A DNA stretch of 64,000 nucleotides from Streptacidiphilus sp041262165 (GCF_041262165.1 NZ_JBGCBY010000012.1:1-64000); one strand, 5' to 3'; positions 25,295 to 35,738 are shown, numbered from the stretch's first letter. Notes: generated from the sequence alone by a model not told the origin. Numbers and translations are program-made.

Positions 25295-25867
25295 TCAGGC
25301 GCAGCCCAGGTCGTCGGCGAGCAGCGCGCCGATCCCTTCGATGTTCGCCGCGAGATACGCGCGCAGCGCCGGCGGCACCACGTTCACCGAGGTCACGCCC
25401 TCGCGGGTGAAGGGCAGCCGGACGATCTCGTACTCGCCGTTGGGTTCGTCCATCTCCGGGCCGTGGCGCAGCGAAGCGTCCATGGACTCCAGCCGGCAGA
25501 CGAAGAAGTGCTGCACCTTGACGCCGTGCGGATGTGCCAGGGTGCCGTCGTCGTGGTGGCTGTAGGGGACGGTGTCCACGAAGGCGGGGACGACGTCCGC
25601 GGCCTTGCCGCCGAGCTCCTCGGAGAGTTCCCGGTGCAGGGCGTCGACCACGGTGGGGTCGGTGGGCTCCATGCAGCCGCCGGGAGTGATCCAGTACGGC
25701 GGTCGCCCCGGCTTGGTCCGCTTGATCAGCACGAGCTCACGACCGCGCGGCCCGTCGTCGAGGAGGATGGCGCGGGCGGTGCGTTTGACCACGGGGCGCG
25801 TCACTGGGGGTGTCACCGATGCCACCCGGGATGTTGGCTGCGGGTTCCGACGGTCCCCAGGACCCAT
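25295..25867 (-). CDS. NUDIX hydrolase
   Basis: The 190-aa protein has a NUDIX fold with the box reading GGCMEPTDPTVVDALHREL followed by SEELGG, close to the GX5EX7REUXEEXGU pattern. NUDIX enzymes hydrolyse nucleoside diphosphates linked to another moiety; the substrate is not predictable. The ATG at 25867 has GGAGG 7 nt upstream, which fixes this start over a longer frame. Confidence 0.88.
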   Translation of the reverse strand: MGPGDRRNPQPTSRVASVTPPVTRPVVKRTARAILLDDGPRGRELVLIKRTKPGRPPYWITPGGCMEPTDPTVVDALHRELSEELGGKAADVVPAFVDTVPYSHHDDGTLAHPHGVKVQHFFVCRLESMDASLRHGPEMDEPNGEYEIVRLPFTREGVTSVNVVPPALRAYLAANIEGIGALLADDLGCA

Positions 25868-26072
25868 GGATGCCTCCGTGCTGTGCCACGTGCCGAGAGT
25901 GCTGCCGGGCAGTCTTCCGAGCGATCCGGCGAGCGAGCTGTTCCCAGCAGTGTGCCGCGCGGAACCGGGTGTGAAACCAGTTGCCTTCCGCGGCGACGGG
26001 CCCTCCCGCAGCACGGGCCTGCCAAGGGCCGTGCTACGGAAGGGCGGGCGGCTGAAGCTGCGGGCGCGGGAG

Positions 26073-26450
26073 TCAGTCCTCGTCCTGGAAAACCAGGTGC
26101 AGCGCCCAGGCGACGATGCTGACGATCAGCGAGCCCAGCAGCGCCGGGACGAAGCCGTTCACATGGAAGTCCAGGTTGAGCTTGCCCGAGGCCCAGGACG
26201 TGAGCCAGAGCATCAGGGCGTTGATCACGAAGGTGATCAGCCCGAGCGTCAGGAGGAACAACGGCAGCGAGAACAGCTTGACGATCGGCTTGATGGCGAA
26301 GTTCACCACGCCGAAGATCAGGGCCACCAGGACCACGGTCAGTGTCTGGTGCTGCCAGTCTGCCGAAGTGAGGCTTATGCCTTGGACAATCGATGCGGCG
26401 ACCCAGATGGCCGCCGCGTTGATCAGGGTCTTGACCACGAAGCGCAACAT
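26073..26450 (-). CDS. Phage-holin-family (four-helix) membrane protein
   Basis: The 125-aa protein has four hydrophobic segments and the FGVVNFAIKPIVKLFSLPL block of the mycobacterial 4-TMS holin superfamily. In streptomycetes these are chromosomal membrane proteins rather than evidence of a prophage, and no phage genes are nearby. The ribosome site is weak. Function unknown. Confidence 0.85.
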   Translation of the reverse strand: MLRFVVKTLINAAAIWVAASIVQGISLTSADWQHQTLTVVLVALIFGVVNFAIKPIVKLFSLPLFLLTLGLITFVINALMLWLTSWASGKLNLDFHVNGFVPALLGSLIVSIVAWALHLVFQDED

Positions 26451-26604
26451 GCTGTGATCGTCGCAGGCGTCCGGGGTGCGGCGAAAGTCCTCCCGACGCT
26501 CTCCGCGGAGCTGGTACCGACTCGGGACAGATCATCCACGGATCATCCACAGACGCGGGACTGGTTGAATACGGGGCAACCGACCGCAGGGAGGGTGGGA
26601 TCCG

Positions 26605-26922
26605 ATGCAGGTATTCCGGATGGACGACCTGGACGCCGAGCGTGCCGCCAACAAGGGCGCGTACCTGCGCTTTCTCAACGAGCGCACGATGTCCGTGGGT
26701 CTGTACGCACTGGATCAGGGCGCGTCGGACCCGCAGAACCCGCACAAGCAGGACGAGGTCTACGTCGTGGTCAGCGGGCGGGCGTACCTCACCGTGGGCG
26801 ACGAGACCACGACCGTCGGTCGGGGCAGCGTCGTCTACGTGCCGGCGGGCATGCCGCACCGCTTCCACCACATCAGCGAGGACCTCCGCGTGCTCGTCGT
26901 CTTCTCGCCGCCGGAGAGCTGA
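26605..26922 (+). CDS. Cupin-domain protein
   Basis: The 105-aa single cupin carries the metal-binding motif HKQDEVYVVVSGRAYLTVGDE (motif 1) and PAGMPHRFHHI (motif 2), giving a His/Glu-type metal site. A GGGAGG site precedes the ATG. Its stop is only 3 nt before the TTG start of the tenA gene, and the GGAGAG at its 3' end serves that start, so the two are translationally coupled. Confidence 0.9.
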   Translation: MQVFRMDDLDAERAANKGAYLRFLNERTMSVGLYALDQGASDPQNPHKQDEVYVVVSGRAYLTVGDETTTVGRGSVVYVPAGMPHRFHHISEDLRVLVVFSPPES

Positions 26923-26925
26923 CTG

Positions 26926-27633
26926 TTGACCACCTTCAGCGCGCAGCTCTGGGCGTCCGGAGACGAGGTCTACCAGGCGATCCTGGAGCACCCGTTCCTG
27001 CAGGGCCTCACCGACGGCACCCTCCCCCGCGCCGCCTTCCGCCACTTCGTCGTCCAGGACTCGCACTACCTCCGGGACTACGCCCGCGCGCTCGCGCTCT
27101 GCGCCGCCAAGGCGCCCACCGAGGAGGACGTGCGCGCCTTCGCCGACGACGCCGTGGGCGCGCTGGCGGCGGAGCAGGGAATGCACGCCGAGTTCATGCG
27201 CGACCTGGCCGACCCGGCGCCGGGGGCCCTCGACGCCGCCGCCGACGTCGCTGCCGAGGTCGACGCCGAGGTCGACGCCGACGTTCTGCCGACCACCCGC
27301 GCGTACACCAGCTACCTGCTCGCCACCGTCTACGGCGGCTCCTTCGCCGAGGGGCTCGCTGCCGTGCTCCCCTGCTACTGGATCTACGCCCGGGTCGGCG
27401 AGGAACTGCTCGCCAAGTCGTCCCCGGATCCGCTCTACGCCCGCTGGATCGCGACCTACGGTGACGAGGCGTTCCAGTCCGTCGTCCGCCGCGTCCTCGC
27501 CCTCACCGACCGCATCGGCGACGAGCTCTCCCCTGCCGAGCGGCAGCGCGCCGTCCAGCACTTCGCCACCACCTCCCGCTACGAGTGGATGTTCTGGGAC
27601 GCCGCCTGGCGGGCCGAAACCTGGCCGGTCTGA
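26926..27633 (+). CDS. tenA: TenA-family thiaminase II-like protein
   Basis: This 235-aa helical protein resembles TenA aminopyrimidine hydrolase, which salvages thiamine breakdown products. The catalytic Cys lies in LPCYWIY (C150) and the conserved Glu in SRYEWMFWD (E220). An acidic Ala/Asp/Val-rich insert (about 102-120), encoded by short DNA repeats, is unusual. The start is a TTG fixed by a GGAGAG site inside the end of the cupin gene. No TPP riboswitch precedes this pair, unlike thiC at 33.9 kb, so a role outside classical thiamine control is possible. Confidence 0.87.
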   Translation: MTTFSAQLWASGDEVYQAILEHPFLQGLTDGTLPRAAFRHFVVQDSHYLRDYARALALCAAKAPTEEDVRAFADDAVGALAAEQGMHAEFMRDLADPAPGALDAAADVAAEVDAEVDADVLPTTRAYTSYLLATVYGGSFAEGLAAVLPCYWIYARVGEELLAKSSPDPLYARWIATYGDEAFQSVVRRVLALTDRIGDELSPAERQRAVQHFATTSRYEWMFWDAAWRAETWPV

Positions 27634-27639
27634 GGGACA

Positions 27640-27662
27640 TCCCCGAGGCACGCCTCCGGGGA
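27640..27662. terminator. Possible terminator after tenA
   Basis: TCCCCGAGGC and GCCTCCGGGGA form a stem with one bulge directly after the tenA stop. No T-run. Confidence 0.5.
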
Positions 27663-27820
27663 GATCCCGGCCCCGCTGATCGGGGTCTTATCCGGGACTT
27701 CTCAGGGGCACCAACTGTCCATCGCCGCCCTGCGCGGCCGTACGATCGAGACACAGGAACGAACAGGCGGGCCCGGTGGCCCCGAGGCCCCGGGACACCC
27801 CGTGGGGGAGGACGGACAAC

Positions 27821-28030
27821 ATGAGCGAGATCTGGAAGACGCTTCCCGGGTGGCTCCGCAACATCGTGGTCCCCGTCATTCTGCTGATCGTCGCGCTGTC
27901 GCTGGCATCGGCGATCGTGGGCGCGGTGTTCGGCGTCATCGGCTGGATCATCGGCTGGATCATCCGGGCGCTGTTCGTGGTCGCGCTGGGCGCGGTCGTG
28001 GTGATCCTGGTCAAGAAGGCATCACGCTGA
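27821..28030 (+). CDS. Small membrane protein, DUF5326-like
   Basis: The 69-aa protein has an N-terminal polar start (MSEIWKTLPGWLRN) and two hydrophobic segments with a Gly/Ile-rich middle (FGVIGWIIGWIIRALFVVALG). It matches the small streptomycete DUF5326 family as I recall. The ATG at 27821 follows GGGGGAGG. Function unknown. Confidence 0.75.
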   Translation: MSEIWKTLPGWLRNIVVPVILLIVALSLASAIVGAVFGVIGWIIGWIIRALFVVALGAVVVILVKKASR

Positions 28031-28069
28031 CAGGCAGCACCGGCAGGCGGTTCTGAGAGACCGCGCAGC

Positions 28070-28109
28070 GCAGCGGGCCCCGTACCGAGACCGGTACGGG
28101 GCCCGCTGC
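28070..28109. terminator. Bidirectional terminator
   Basis: An 18-bp stem (GCAGCGGGCCCCGTACCG and complement) with AGAC loop lies between the convergent DUF5326-like and flotillin genes. Confidence 0.85.
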
Positions 28110-28126
28110 GCTGGACGACGCCAGGG

Positions 28127-29644
28127 TCAGCCGGTACGTCCCTCGGGCCCGTCCGACTGGACCGGGATCTGCTCCGACTTCGGCGTGCTGCCGTTCAGCG
28201 AAGGAGCTGCCGGCGACTGCTCCTTCATCTGACCGAGCAGCTGGCGGGCCAGACCAAGACCCGTACCGCCCATGGTCAACGCCTTGGCGAACATCTCACC
28301 CATGCCCTCAGCCCCGTTGAGCAGCACCATGTGCTCCACGTTGCCGAACGCCGACGCGCCGGCCCGGACGATCTCCGGCCAGTTCTCGGCCAACTGCTGT
28401 GCGACCACGGCCTCCTGGTTCTCGGCCAGGGCCGCGGCGCGCGCCTTGATCGCCTCGGCCTCGGCCAGACCCAGCGCCTTCGCCGCCTCGGCCTGCGCCA
28501 GGCCCTGGGCCTGGACCGCCGCTGCCTGTGCCAGGCCGCGTGCCTTGGCGGCGGCAGCCTCGGCCTCACCGGAGGCCCGGGTCGCGTCGGCCTGCGCCAG
28601 CGCGTGCGCCTTGGTCGCCTCGGCGTCGGCCAGCGCCGCCGTCTTCACCCGAGTCGCCTCGGCGGCGGCCCTCAACTCGGTCTCCTGCGCCTGCGCCTGC
28701 GCGGCGGAGATCCGCGCGTCACGCTCCGCCTCGGCGACGGTACGGGTCTGGTAGGCGGCGGCGTCGGCGGGCTTGCGCACGTCGATCTGCAGCTGCTGCT
28801 CGCGGCGCTGGGCCTCAAGCTCGGCCACGCGCGTCTCCTGGACCACGACCTCCTGCCGGGCCGCAGCCTCGGCGAGCGGCCCTGCCTGCTGCGACTGCGC
28901 CGTGGCCTTCTCCATCTCGGCGCGGTAACCAGCCTGCAGGATCTCGCTGTTGCGGGTGGACTCGGCCTTGCGGGCGTTGGCCTCCTGCTCTGCCTGGGTC
29001 GCCGCCCGGTCGGCCTCGGCCTGCGCGATACGGGCGTCCCGCTGGACGGCCGCGGCGTGCGGTGCGGCGAGGTTCTTGATGTAACCGGTCGGGTCGAGGA
29101 TCTCCTGGATCTGCAGTGAGTCGATGATCAGACCCAGCTTCTCCATCTCGGACCCGGAGGCCGCGCGGGTCTCGCCGGTGAGGCGCTCCCGGTCGCGGAT
29201 CATGTTCTCGACGGTCAGACCGCCGACGATGGACCGCAGATGACCGGCGAACACGTTGTGCACCCGGCTCCCCATCATCTTCTGCTGGTCCAGGAAGCGG
29301 CGGGCGGCATTGGCGATCGACGCCTGGTCGTCGCCGACCTTGAAGATCACCACTCCCTTGACCCGCACCGGGATGCCCTGGCTGGTCACGCACTCGACGT
29401 CCAGGTCGGCCTCGTTGAGGTCGAGCGAGAGCCTGCGGACGACCTGCAGCCCCGGGGTGACGAGGGTGCCGCGCCCGGTGACGATCCGGAAGCCCATCCC
29501 GTCGTCGACACCCGCGGTCTTGTGCTTGGAGCCGGAGATGACCAGGGCCTCGTTGGGCTCGGCCACCCGCCACATCATCTTGAACAACACAACCAGGACA
29601 ACCAGGGCGACGACGACCGCCCCTGCCACTACGCCGACAAACAT
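28127..29644 (-). CDS. Flotillin-like SPFH-domain protein
   Basis: The 505-aa protein has an N-terminal membrane anchor (about 4-22), an SPFH domain (about 30-200) and a long Ala/Glu/Arg-rich coiled coil (about 200-420) with repeated Ala-Glu-Ala blocks. Flotillins scaffold membrane microdomains and curtail the mobility of membrane enzymes. The ATG at 29644 is preferred over the GTG two codons earlier, since AAGGGGGA then lies at 8 nt. A short NfeD-like gene upstream on the same strand is the usual flotillin partner. Confidence 0.92.
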   Translation of the reverse strand: MFVGVVAGAVVVALVVLVVLFKMMWRVAEPNEALVISGSKHKTAGVDDGMGFRIVTGRGTLVTPGLQVVRRLSLDLNEADLDVECVTSQGIPVRVKGVVIFKVGDDQASIANAARRFLDQQKMMGSRVHNVFAGHLRSIVGGLTVENMIRDRERLTGETRAASGSEMEKLGLIIDSLQIQEILDPTGYIKNLAAPHAAAVQRDARIAQAEADRAATQAEQEANARKAESTRNSEILQAGYRAEMEKATAQSQQAGPLAEAAARQEVVVQETRVAELEAQRREQQLQIDVRKPADAAAYQTRTVAEAERDARISAAQAQAQETELRAAAEATRVKTAALADAEATKAHALAQADATRASGEAEAAAAKARGLAQAAAVQAQGLAQAEAAKALGLAEAEAIKARAAALAENQEAVVAQQLAENWPEIVRAGASAFGNVEHMVLLNGAEGMGEMFAKALTMGGTGLGLARQLLGQMKEQSPAAPSLNGSTPKSEQIPVQSDGPEGRTG

Positions 29645-29831
29645 CGGCACATTCCCCCTTCTGCGTCACCGTGCCCGTGGCTGCGCGATTGTGCAGGGTT
29701 GCGCGGGCTGATACGGCGACCGAACGGAAGTGTGCACCCGTCTGTCGGAGGAGGGAAAGGCGGGGTGGTTCTCTTTACGAGAAGTTGGTGCCCGGAAGGT
29801 ATTCGGTGCGCGACAGGGCGCGACCAGGTCC

Positions 29832-30032
29832 TCAGGAGTAGACCTGCGCCACATACACGGTCCGGGGCGGGTGGTACTCCTGGACGACCACGACCGCGCC
29901 GGTCGGTATCCGCTCCCCCGCCACGGCGGGGTAGGCGAGGAACGCCTCCGAACCACCCCGGATCGCGATGACCACCTCGCCCACCAGGCCCGGCCCGACC
30001 GTCCCGGTGACCCGCCCCTGCCTGCCGACCAT
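29832..30032 (-). CDS. Short NfeD-like OB-fold protein
   Basis: The 66-aa protein (GRQGRVTGTVGPGLVGEVV ... PTGAVVVVQEY) resembles the soluble OB-fold domain of NfeD proteins without the membrane part. NfeD and flotillin genes are classic neighbours and act together in the membrane. 187 bp separate it from the flotillin gene on the same strand. The ribosome site is weak. Confidence 0.65.
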   Translation of the reverse strand: MVGRQGRVTGTVGPGLVGEVVIAIRGGSEAFLAYPAVAGERIPTGAVVVVQEYHPPRTVYVAQVYS

Positions 30033-30103
30033 CGCTGCCCCCGCGCTTCCTCGTGTCTCCCCGCTGCCCCCACGCGTCTAGCCAACTCGGACCTTACCCG
30101 CGT

Positions 30104-30134
30104 GCAACCTGTTCGACCTCGCGGAGGTGAGTAC
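30104..30134 (+). promoter_or_regulatory. Weak candidate ECF-type promoter
   Basis: GCAACC (30104-30109) and GAGTACG about 18 bp downstream precede the secreted-protein gene of the sigma-factor cassette. The -35 resembles the AAC core of ECF promoters. Whether the local sigma factor uses it is unknown. Confidence 0.3.
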
Positions 30135-30198
30135 GGACGGGGAGTGCTTCTCCCGGGAAGCCTGACGAAGCGTCTGCGAAGGAAAGAGGGTTGGGTCG

Positions 30199-30837
30199 AT
30201 GTTCGCTCGTGCGGCATCACGAAGGTCCGTGCTGAGGCCGCTGTCGGTCGCGGTGGTGACGGCGGCGGCGCTGACCGTCCCGGTCGCCGCGTACGCCGCG
30301 CTGGACAGCGGAGGGTCCGTCCGGCCGGCGCGGACCACAGCGGCCGTGGCGGCCGTGGTGGCGGCGCGGCCGACGGCTGCCGTCGCGAGTCCGCGCGCCG
30401 CCGTCCCGAGCCGGCGTTCCGCACCGCCGGTGCTGGTGGTGAAGCCGGGGCAGCGGGTGAACCTCGGCCACGGCCTGTGGACCGAACTCACCGCGACCGG
30501 AGTCTGCGACGGTGACCAGCACGGTCCCTACGGCGCCTGCAAGAGCGTGACGGACGGCAACCAGGCCCCCGACTCGGTCAGCCTGCAGACCTACGGGGAC
30601 CGCACCGGGACGCTCTACCGCCCGCTGTACATCGGCAGCGGAAAGCCGGTCCGGATGACCGTCAAGGCCGGCCGGCGGACGTACGAACTGCGCGTCGTGA
30701 CGCTCGCCGGCAGGCCCGGATACGCGATCGGCTACGGCTGGGGCGCGCCCGACCCCGCCAAGCCCGGGAAGCCTCCGTTCGGCGATGTCGTCGTGACGGT
30801 GTACGGCGCGTCCGGTACGGTCCTTGCCCGGCTCTGA
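30199..30837 (+). CDS. Secreted protein sharing an ectodomain with the anti-sigma-like neighbour
   Basis: The 212-aa protein has an Arg-containing signal peptide (about 1-33, ending AYA-AL), an Ala/Pro/Arg linker (35-77) and a C-terminal domain (78-212). That domain is clearly homologous to the ectodomain of the membrane protein at 31432. Shared blocks include NLGHG.W..L, CKSVTDGNQ, YRPLYIGSG and VVTLAGRPGYAIGYGWG. Two cysteines (C103, C114) are conserved in both and may form a disulfide. No known domain is recognised. It lies 61 bp before the sigma gene. Confidence 0.8.
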   Translation: MFARAASRRSVLRPLSVAVVTAAALTVPVAAYAALDSGGSVRPARTTAAVAAVVAARPTAAVASPRAAVPSRRSAPPVLVVKPGQRVNLGHGLWTELTATGVCDGDQHGPYGACKSVTDGNQAPDSVSLQTYGDRTGTLYRPLYIGSGKPVRMTVKAGRRTYELRVVTLAGRPGYAIGYGWGAPDPAKPGKPPFGDVVVTVYGASGTVLARL

Positions 30838-30898
30838 CGCGCCGTCCTTGGTCCGCCCCGAGGTCCAGCGGCGCTCGGGGCGGGCAGCGGAGGGCGCG

Positions 30899-31435
30899 GT
30901 GGCCGAAACCGACTGGGACGAACTGGACTTCGAGGCCTTCGCCTCGCTGCGTTGGCAGCGCCTGGTGCGCACCGCCTACCTGCTGACCGGGGACCACCAC
31001 GAGGCCGAGGACCTGGTGCAGGCGACCCTGGCGAAGGTGTTCCCCGGATGGTCCAGAATCAGGCGGTTGGACTCGCCCGACGGCTACGTCCACCGCGCCC
31101 TGGTCAACAACAACCTCAGCCGGTACCGGCGGCGCCGGGTGCTGCACCTGCTGACGCCGCTGCTCCCGGAACGCGCCCAGCAGTCGGAGGACGGCCAGGT
31201 CGAGCAGCGCTCGCTGCTGCTGCAAGCGCTCGCGGCACTGCCCCCGCGGCAACGCGCGGTGGTGGTGCTCCGCTACTGGGAGGACCTGAGCGAGCAGCAG
31301 GTCGCCGACGTGCTGGGCTGCTCGCCCGGCAACGTCAAGAGCCAGGCCAGCAGGGGCCTGCAGAAGCTCCGTGCCCACCCGGCGCTGGCGGCCTACGCCG
31401 TACCGGTCGACGTCGAACGAGGGGAGGACCGATGA
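30899..31435 (+). CDS. SigE-family ECF RNA polymerase sigma factor
   Basis: The 178-aa protein belongs to the streptomycete SigE-like ECF group (TIGR02983 type). The sigma-2 region reads LRWQRLVRTAYLLTGDHHEAED and sigma-4 shows LPPRQRAVVVLRYWEDLSE followed by VADVLGCSPGNVKSQASRGL. The GTG at 30899 is preferred (GGAGGG 5-6 nt upstream); the longer frame would begin at a TTG inside the preceding gene. Its stop overlaps the next start (ATGA), so it is translationally coupled to the putative anti-sigma protein. Confidence 0.9.
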   Translation: MAETDWDELDFEAFASLRWQRLVRTAYLLTGDHHEAEDLVQATLAKVFPGWSRIRRLDSPDGYVHRALVNNNLSRYRRRRVLHLLTPLLPERAQQSEDGQVEQRSLLLQALAALPPRQRAVVVLRYWEDLSEQQVADVLGCSPGNVKSQASRGLQKLRAHPALAAYAVPVDVERGEDR

Positions 31436-32157
31436 GCGACGAGGAGATGCTGCGACGCGCACTGCAGGACGAGGCCACCGGCCTCGAACCGTCGCCGTGG
31501 TCCGCCCGGGCGGGAGAGGTACGGGGACGGGTCCGGCGGCGGCGTCGGCGGATCCGGCGGGCGGTGGGGCTGGGGCTCGTGCTGCCGGCGGCCCTGGCGG
31601 CCGCCGTCGTGGGAGTGCTGCTGTGGGGGAGCGGCGGGGGCGGACCGGTCACCCGGGTCGCGCCGATGACGGCCCCGACGGTGACGGCGACTCGGACGCA
31701 GCACAGCGCAAAGCCTACGGCGTCGCTCGCGGCCTCGCCGACGGGCGCCTGGCCGTCCGTGCGGGTGGTGCAGTCCGGCCGGACGGTCGATTTTGGCCAC
31801 GGGATGTGGATGACGCTGACGGCCGGTCAGCGTTGCGCAGGCCTGGGGCAGCCGGGTGGTTCCACCTGCAAGAGCGTGACGGACGGCAACCAGGGGCCCG
31901 GTACGGTGAGTCAGCAGATCATGGGCGACCAGTCGGGCACGATGTACACGCCGCTGTACATCGGCTCGGGTCAGGTGGCGCGGATGACGGTCGAGGTCGG
32001 CGGCACCACCTACCGTGCGACGGTGGTGACCCTCCCGGGACGGCCCGGCTATGCGACGGGTTACGTGTGGGGGCCGCCGATCTCGGGAGGGCTGGCCGGG
32101 ATCAGCCCGAAGATCACGGTCTACGACGCGCAGGGGCAGGTGCTGGCAGTCTCCTGA
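31432..32157 (+). CDS. Putative anti-sigma/sensor membrane protein
   Basis: The 241-aa protein has a short N-terminal cytoplasmic region (1-43, with MSDEEMLRRALQDEATGLE), a transmembrane helix (about 44-65), a Thr/Ala/Pro linker and an extracellular domain (108-241). That domain is homologous to the secreted protein at 30199, including two cysteines (C135, C146). The arrangement and ATGA overlap with the sigma gene suggest an anti-sigma factor, but no zinc anti-sigma motif (HxxxCxxC) is present. The cytoplasmic part resembles the short segments found behind SigE-family sigma genes. Confidence 0.75.
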   Translation: MSDEEMLRRALQDEATGLEPSPWSARAGEVRGRVRRRRRRIRRAVGLGLVLPAALAAAVVGVLLWGSGGGGPVTRVAPMTAPTVTATRTQHSAKPTASLAASPTGAWPSVRVVQSGRTVDFGHGMWMTLTAGQRCAGLGQPGGSTCKSVTDGNQGPGTVSQQIMGDQSGTMYTPLYIGSGQVARMTVEVGGTTYRATVVTLPGRPGYATGYVWGPPISGGLAGISPKITVYDAQGQVLAVS

Positions 32158-32257
32158 CGCCGAACCGGCTCGGGAGACCGGTGGCTGAGGAGACTGGTGG
32201 TTCGGGAGACCTACGGCTCGGGCGGTCTGCGGCTCGGTCTGTCGGGCGTGGAGCGCG

Positions 32258-33595
32258 TCAGCGCCGGTGGCGGTGCCGGGCCCGACCGTCGGCCGCCTCG
32301 CTGCTCACGCGCGGGCGGGGAAGTGTCCTCTCCGGCCGCCGCCCGTCGCGGGACGCGACGAGCGCGGCAAGGCCCGTCGTCAGCGGCACCGAGGCGATCA
32401 GACCGATGCTGCCGACCAGCGTACGGACGATCTCCTCGGCGACGATCTCGCTGGTGGCGACCGTCCAGACACCCCGGTTGGCGATCGAGAACAGCAGCAT
32501 CAGCGGCAGGGCCGCGCCCGCGTAGGCCATCACCAGGGTGTTGACGGTCGAGGCGATGTGGTCGCGGCCGATCCGGATGCCCGCCCGGTACAGCGCCCGC
32601 GCACCCATGGACGGGTCGGCGGCGCGGAGTTCCCAGACCGAGGACGCCTGGGTGACGGTGACGTCGTTGAGCACGCCCAGCGAGCCGATGATCACCCCGG
32701 CGAGCAGCAGCCCAGGCAGCTTGATCCCGGCATACAGGGAGTGGACCAGCGCCGTCTCGTCGGAGGTGTTCCCGGTGAGGTGGGTGAGACCGATGAACTC
32801 CTTCCCCAGGAAGCCGATCAGCGCCAGCGAGGTCAGCGTTCCGATCACCGCCACCGAGGTGCGGGCCGACAGCCCGTGGCAGAGGTACAGCGCGATCAGC
32901 ATGATCGCGCCGCCGCCGACCACGGCCACCGTCAGCGGGTCCTCGCCCTTGAGGATCGCGGGCAGCACGAACAGCGACAGCACGGCGAAGCTGATCGTCA
33001 GCGCGACCAGCGCGGCGAGGCCGCGGAGCCGGCCGACCAGGACCACAGCGAGGGCGAAGACCCCCGCGAGCACGGCCAACGGCAGGGTGCGGTCGGCGTC
33101 GCCGATCGAGTACTGGAGCGAGGCCGGCGCCGTCGGCGAGTAGTCCAGGACGACCTTCTCGCCCGCGCTGTAGACGGCGGTCTGGTCCGGGGTCAGCGTC
33201 TGCTGGACCGACTTCCCGCTGTCCTTGCCACTGGTGACCAGCACTGTCACCAGCGTGCAGGCGCCCTGGCCTGCCTGGCCGCTCGGAGCTGCCTGGGCGG
33301 CCGGGTCGCTGGTGGCTCCCCCACCGCAGACCACCGTCTTCGTCCCGGTCACCGTCCCGCTCACGGTCGGCTGGTCGAAGCCGATGCCGGTCGAGGCGTG
33401 CGCGGGCAGCCTGCCCGGCCAGAGCAGCACCATTCCGGCCACCACCGCCACGGCGAACGGCACCAGTACCGCGGCGATGATCCAGCGCAGCCGCCGGGAC
33501 GCCGGAGTCGCTGGTCCATGGTCGTGGCTGTGCCCGTGGCCATGGTGGAGCGAGTCGTGGCCGAGCTCGTCATGCCGGGTGCTGGTTCCAGCCAC
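32258..33595 (-). CDS. YibE/F-family membrane protein
   Basis: The 445-aa protein has a His-rich N-terminal segment (HHGHGHSHDHG), one transmembrane helix (about 35-60), an extracellular domain with two Cys, and a cluster of about seven further helices with the YibE/F block SLGVLNDVTVTQASSVWEL. YibE/F is a conserved membrane family of unsettled function. The GTG at 33595 was chosen because GGAAGG lies 11 nt upstream and the preceding sequence reads as a promoter region. The His tract suggests metal contact, but this is speculative. Confidence 0.85.
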   Translation of the reverse strand: MAGTSTRHDELGHDSLHHGHGHSHDHGPATPASRRLRWIIAAVLVPFAVAVVAGMVLLWPGRLPAHASTGIGFDQPTVSGTVTGTKTVVCGGGATSDPAAQAAPSGQAGQGACTLVTVLVTSGKDSGKSVQQTLTPDQTAVYSAGEKVVLDYSPTAPASLQYSIGDADRTLPLAVLAGVFALAVVLVGRLRGLAALVALTISFAVLSLFVLPAILKGEDPLTVAVVGGGAIMLIALYLCHGLSARTSVAVIGTLTSLALIGFLGKEFIGLTHLTGNTSDETALVHSLYAGIKLPGLLLAGVIIGSLGVLNDVTVTQASSVWELRAADPSMGARALYRAGIRIGRDHIASTVNTLVMAYAGAALPLMLLFSIANRGVWTVATSEIVAEEIVRTLVGSIGLIASVPLTTGLAALVASRDGRRPERTLPRPRVSSEAADGRARHRHRR

Positions 33596-33747
33596 GGGAG
33601 GGGGTCCTTCCGGTACGCGCGGAGTGAACCGTACCCGACGACCCCGGCATCCGCCGAGGACCCACGGAGATCCCGGCCGCCGGACGTCCACTGGTCAACC
33701 CGTGCCCGCGCTCGCTACGGTGTCGGCATCTCGATTGCAGACGCGGG

Positions 33748-33854
33748 AGCTCGGAGCACCGGGCTGAGAGGGCGCTGACCGCCGTACACGGATGAGTACG
33801 GCAGCTGCTTGCGCCGACCGCACGAACCTGACCGGGTAATGCCGGCGTAGGGAG
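33748..33854 (+). ncRNA. TPP riboswitch (THI element)
   Basis: The leader of thiC shows the TPP aptamer: CTGAGAG (33764-33770), a variable GCCGTAC/GTACGGC stem (33781-33802), then GCACGAACCTGA (33820-33831) and GGGTAATGCCGGCG (33834 onward). These are the conserved thi-box sequences. The GGAGAAG ribosome site lies immediately downstream, so control at translation initiation is likely: TPP binding would hide the ribosome site and switch off thiC. Boundaries are approximate. Confidence 0.95.
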
Positions 33855-33865
33855 AAGTGGGTCTC

Positions 33866-35695
<1,830 letters not shown>

Positions 35696-35710
35696 TCTAC
35701 ACAGACGAGT

Positions 35711-35738
35711 CGGCACCCGGGATGAGCCGCGGGTGCCG
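35711..35738. terminator. thiC terminator
   Basis: CGGCACCCG and CGGGTGCCG form a 9-bp stem 15 bp after the thiC stop. Confidence 0.7.

Noticed and set aside
26073..26450. Prophage remnant because of the holin-family protein
   Set aside because: This family is a common chromosomal membrane protein in streptomycetes and no other phage gene is present.
26532..26551. DnaA boxes before the cupin gene
   Set aside because: Two TCATCCAC-type sequences are present, but one has a mismatch at the end and there is no cluster.
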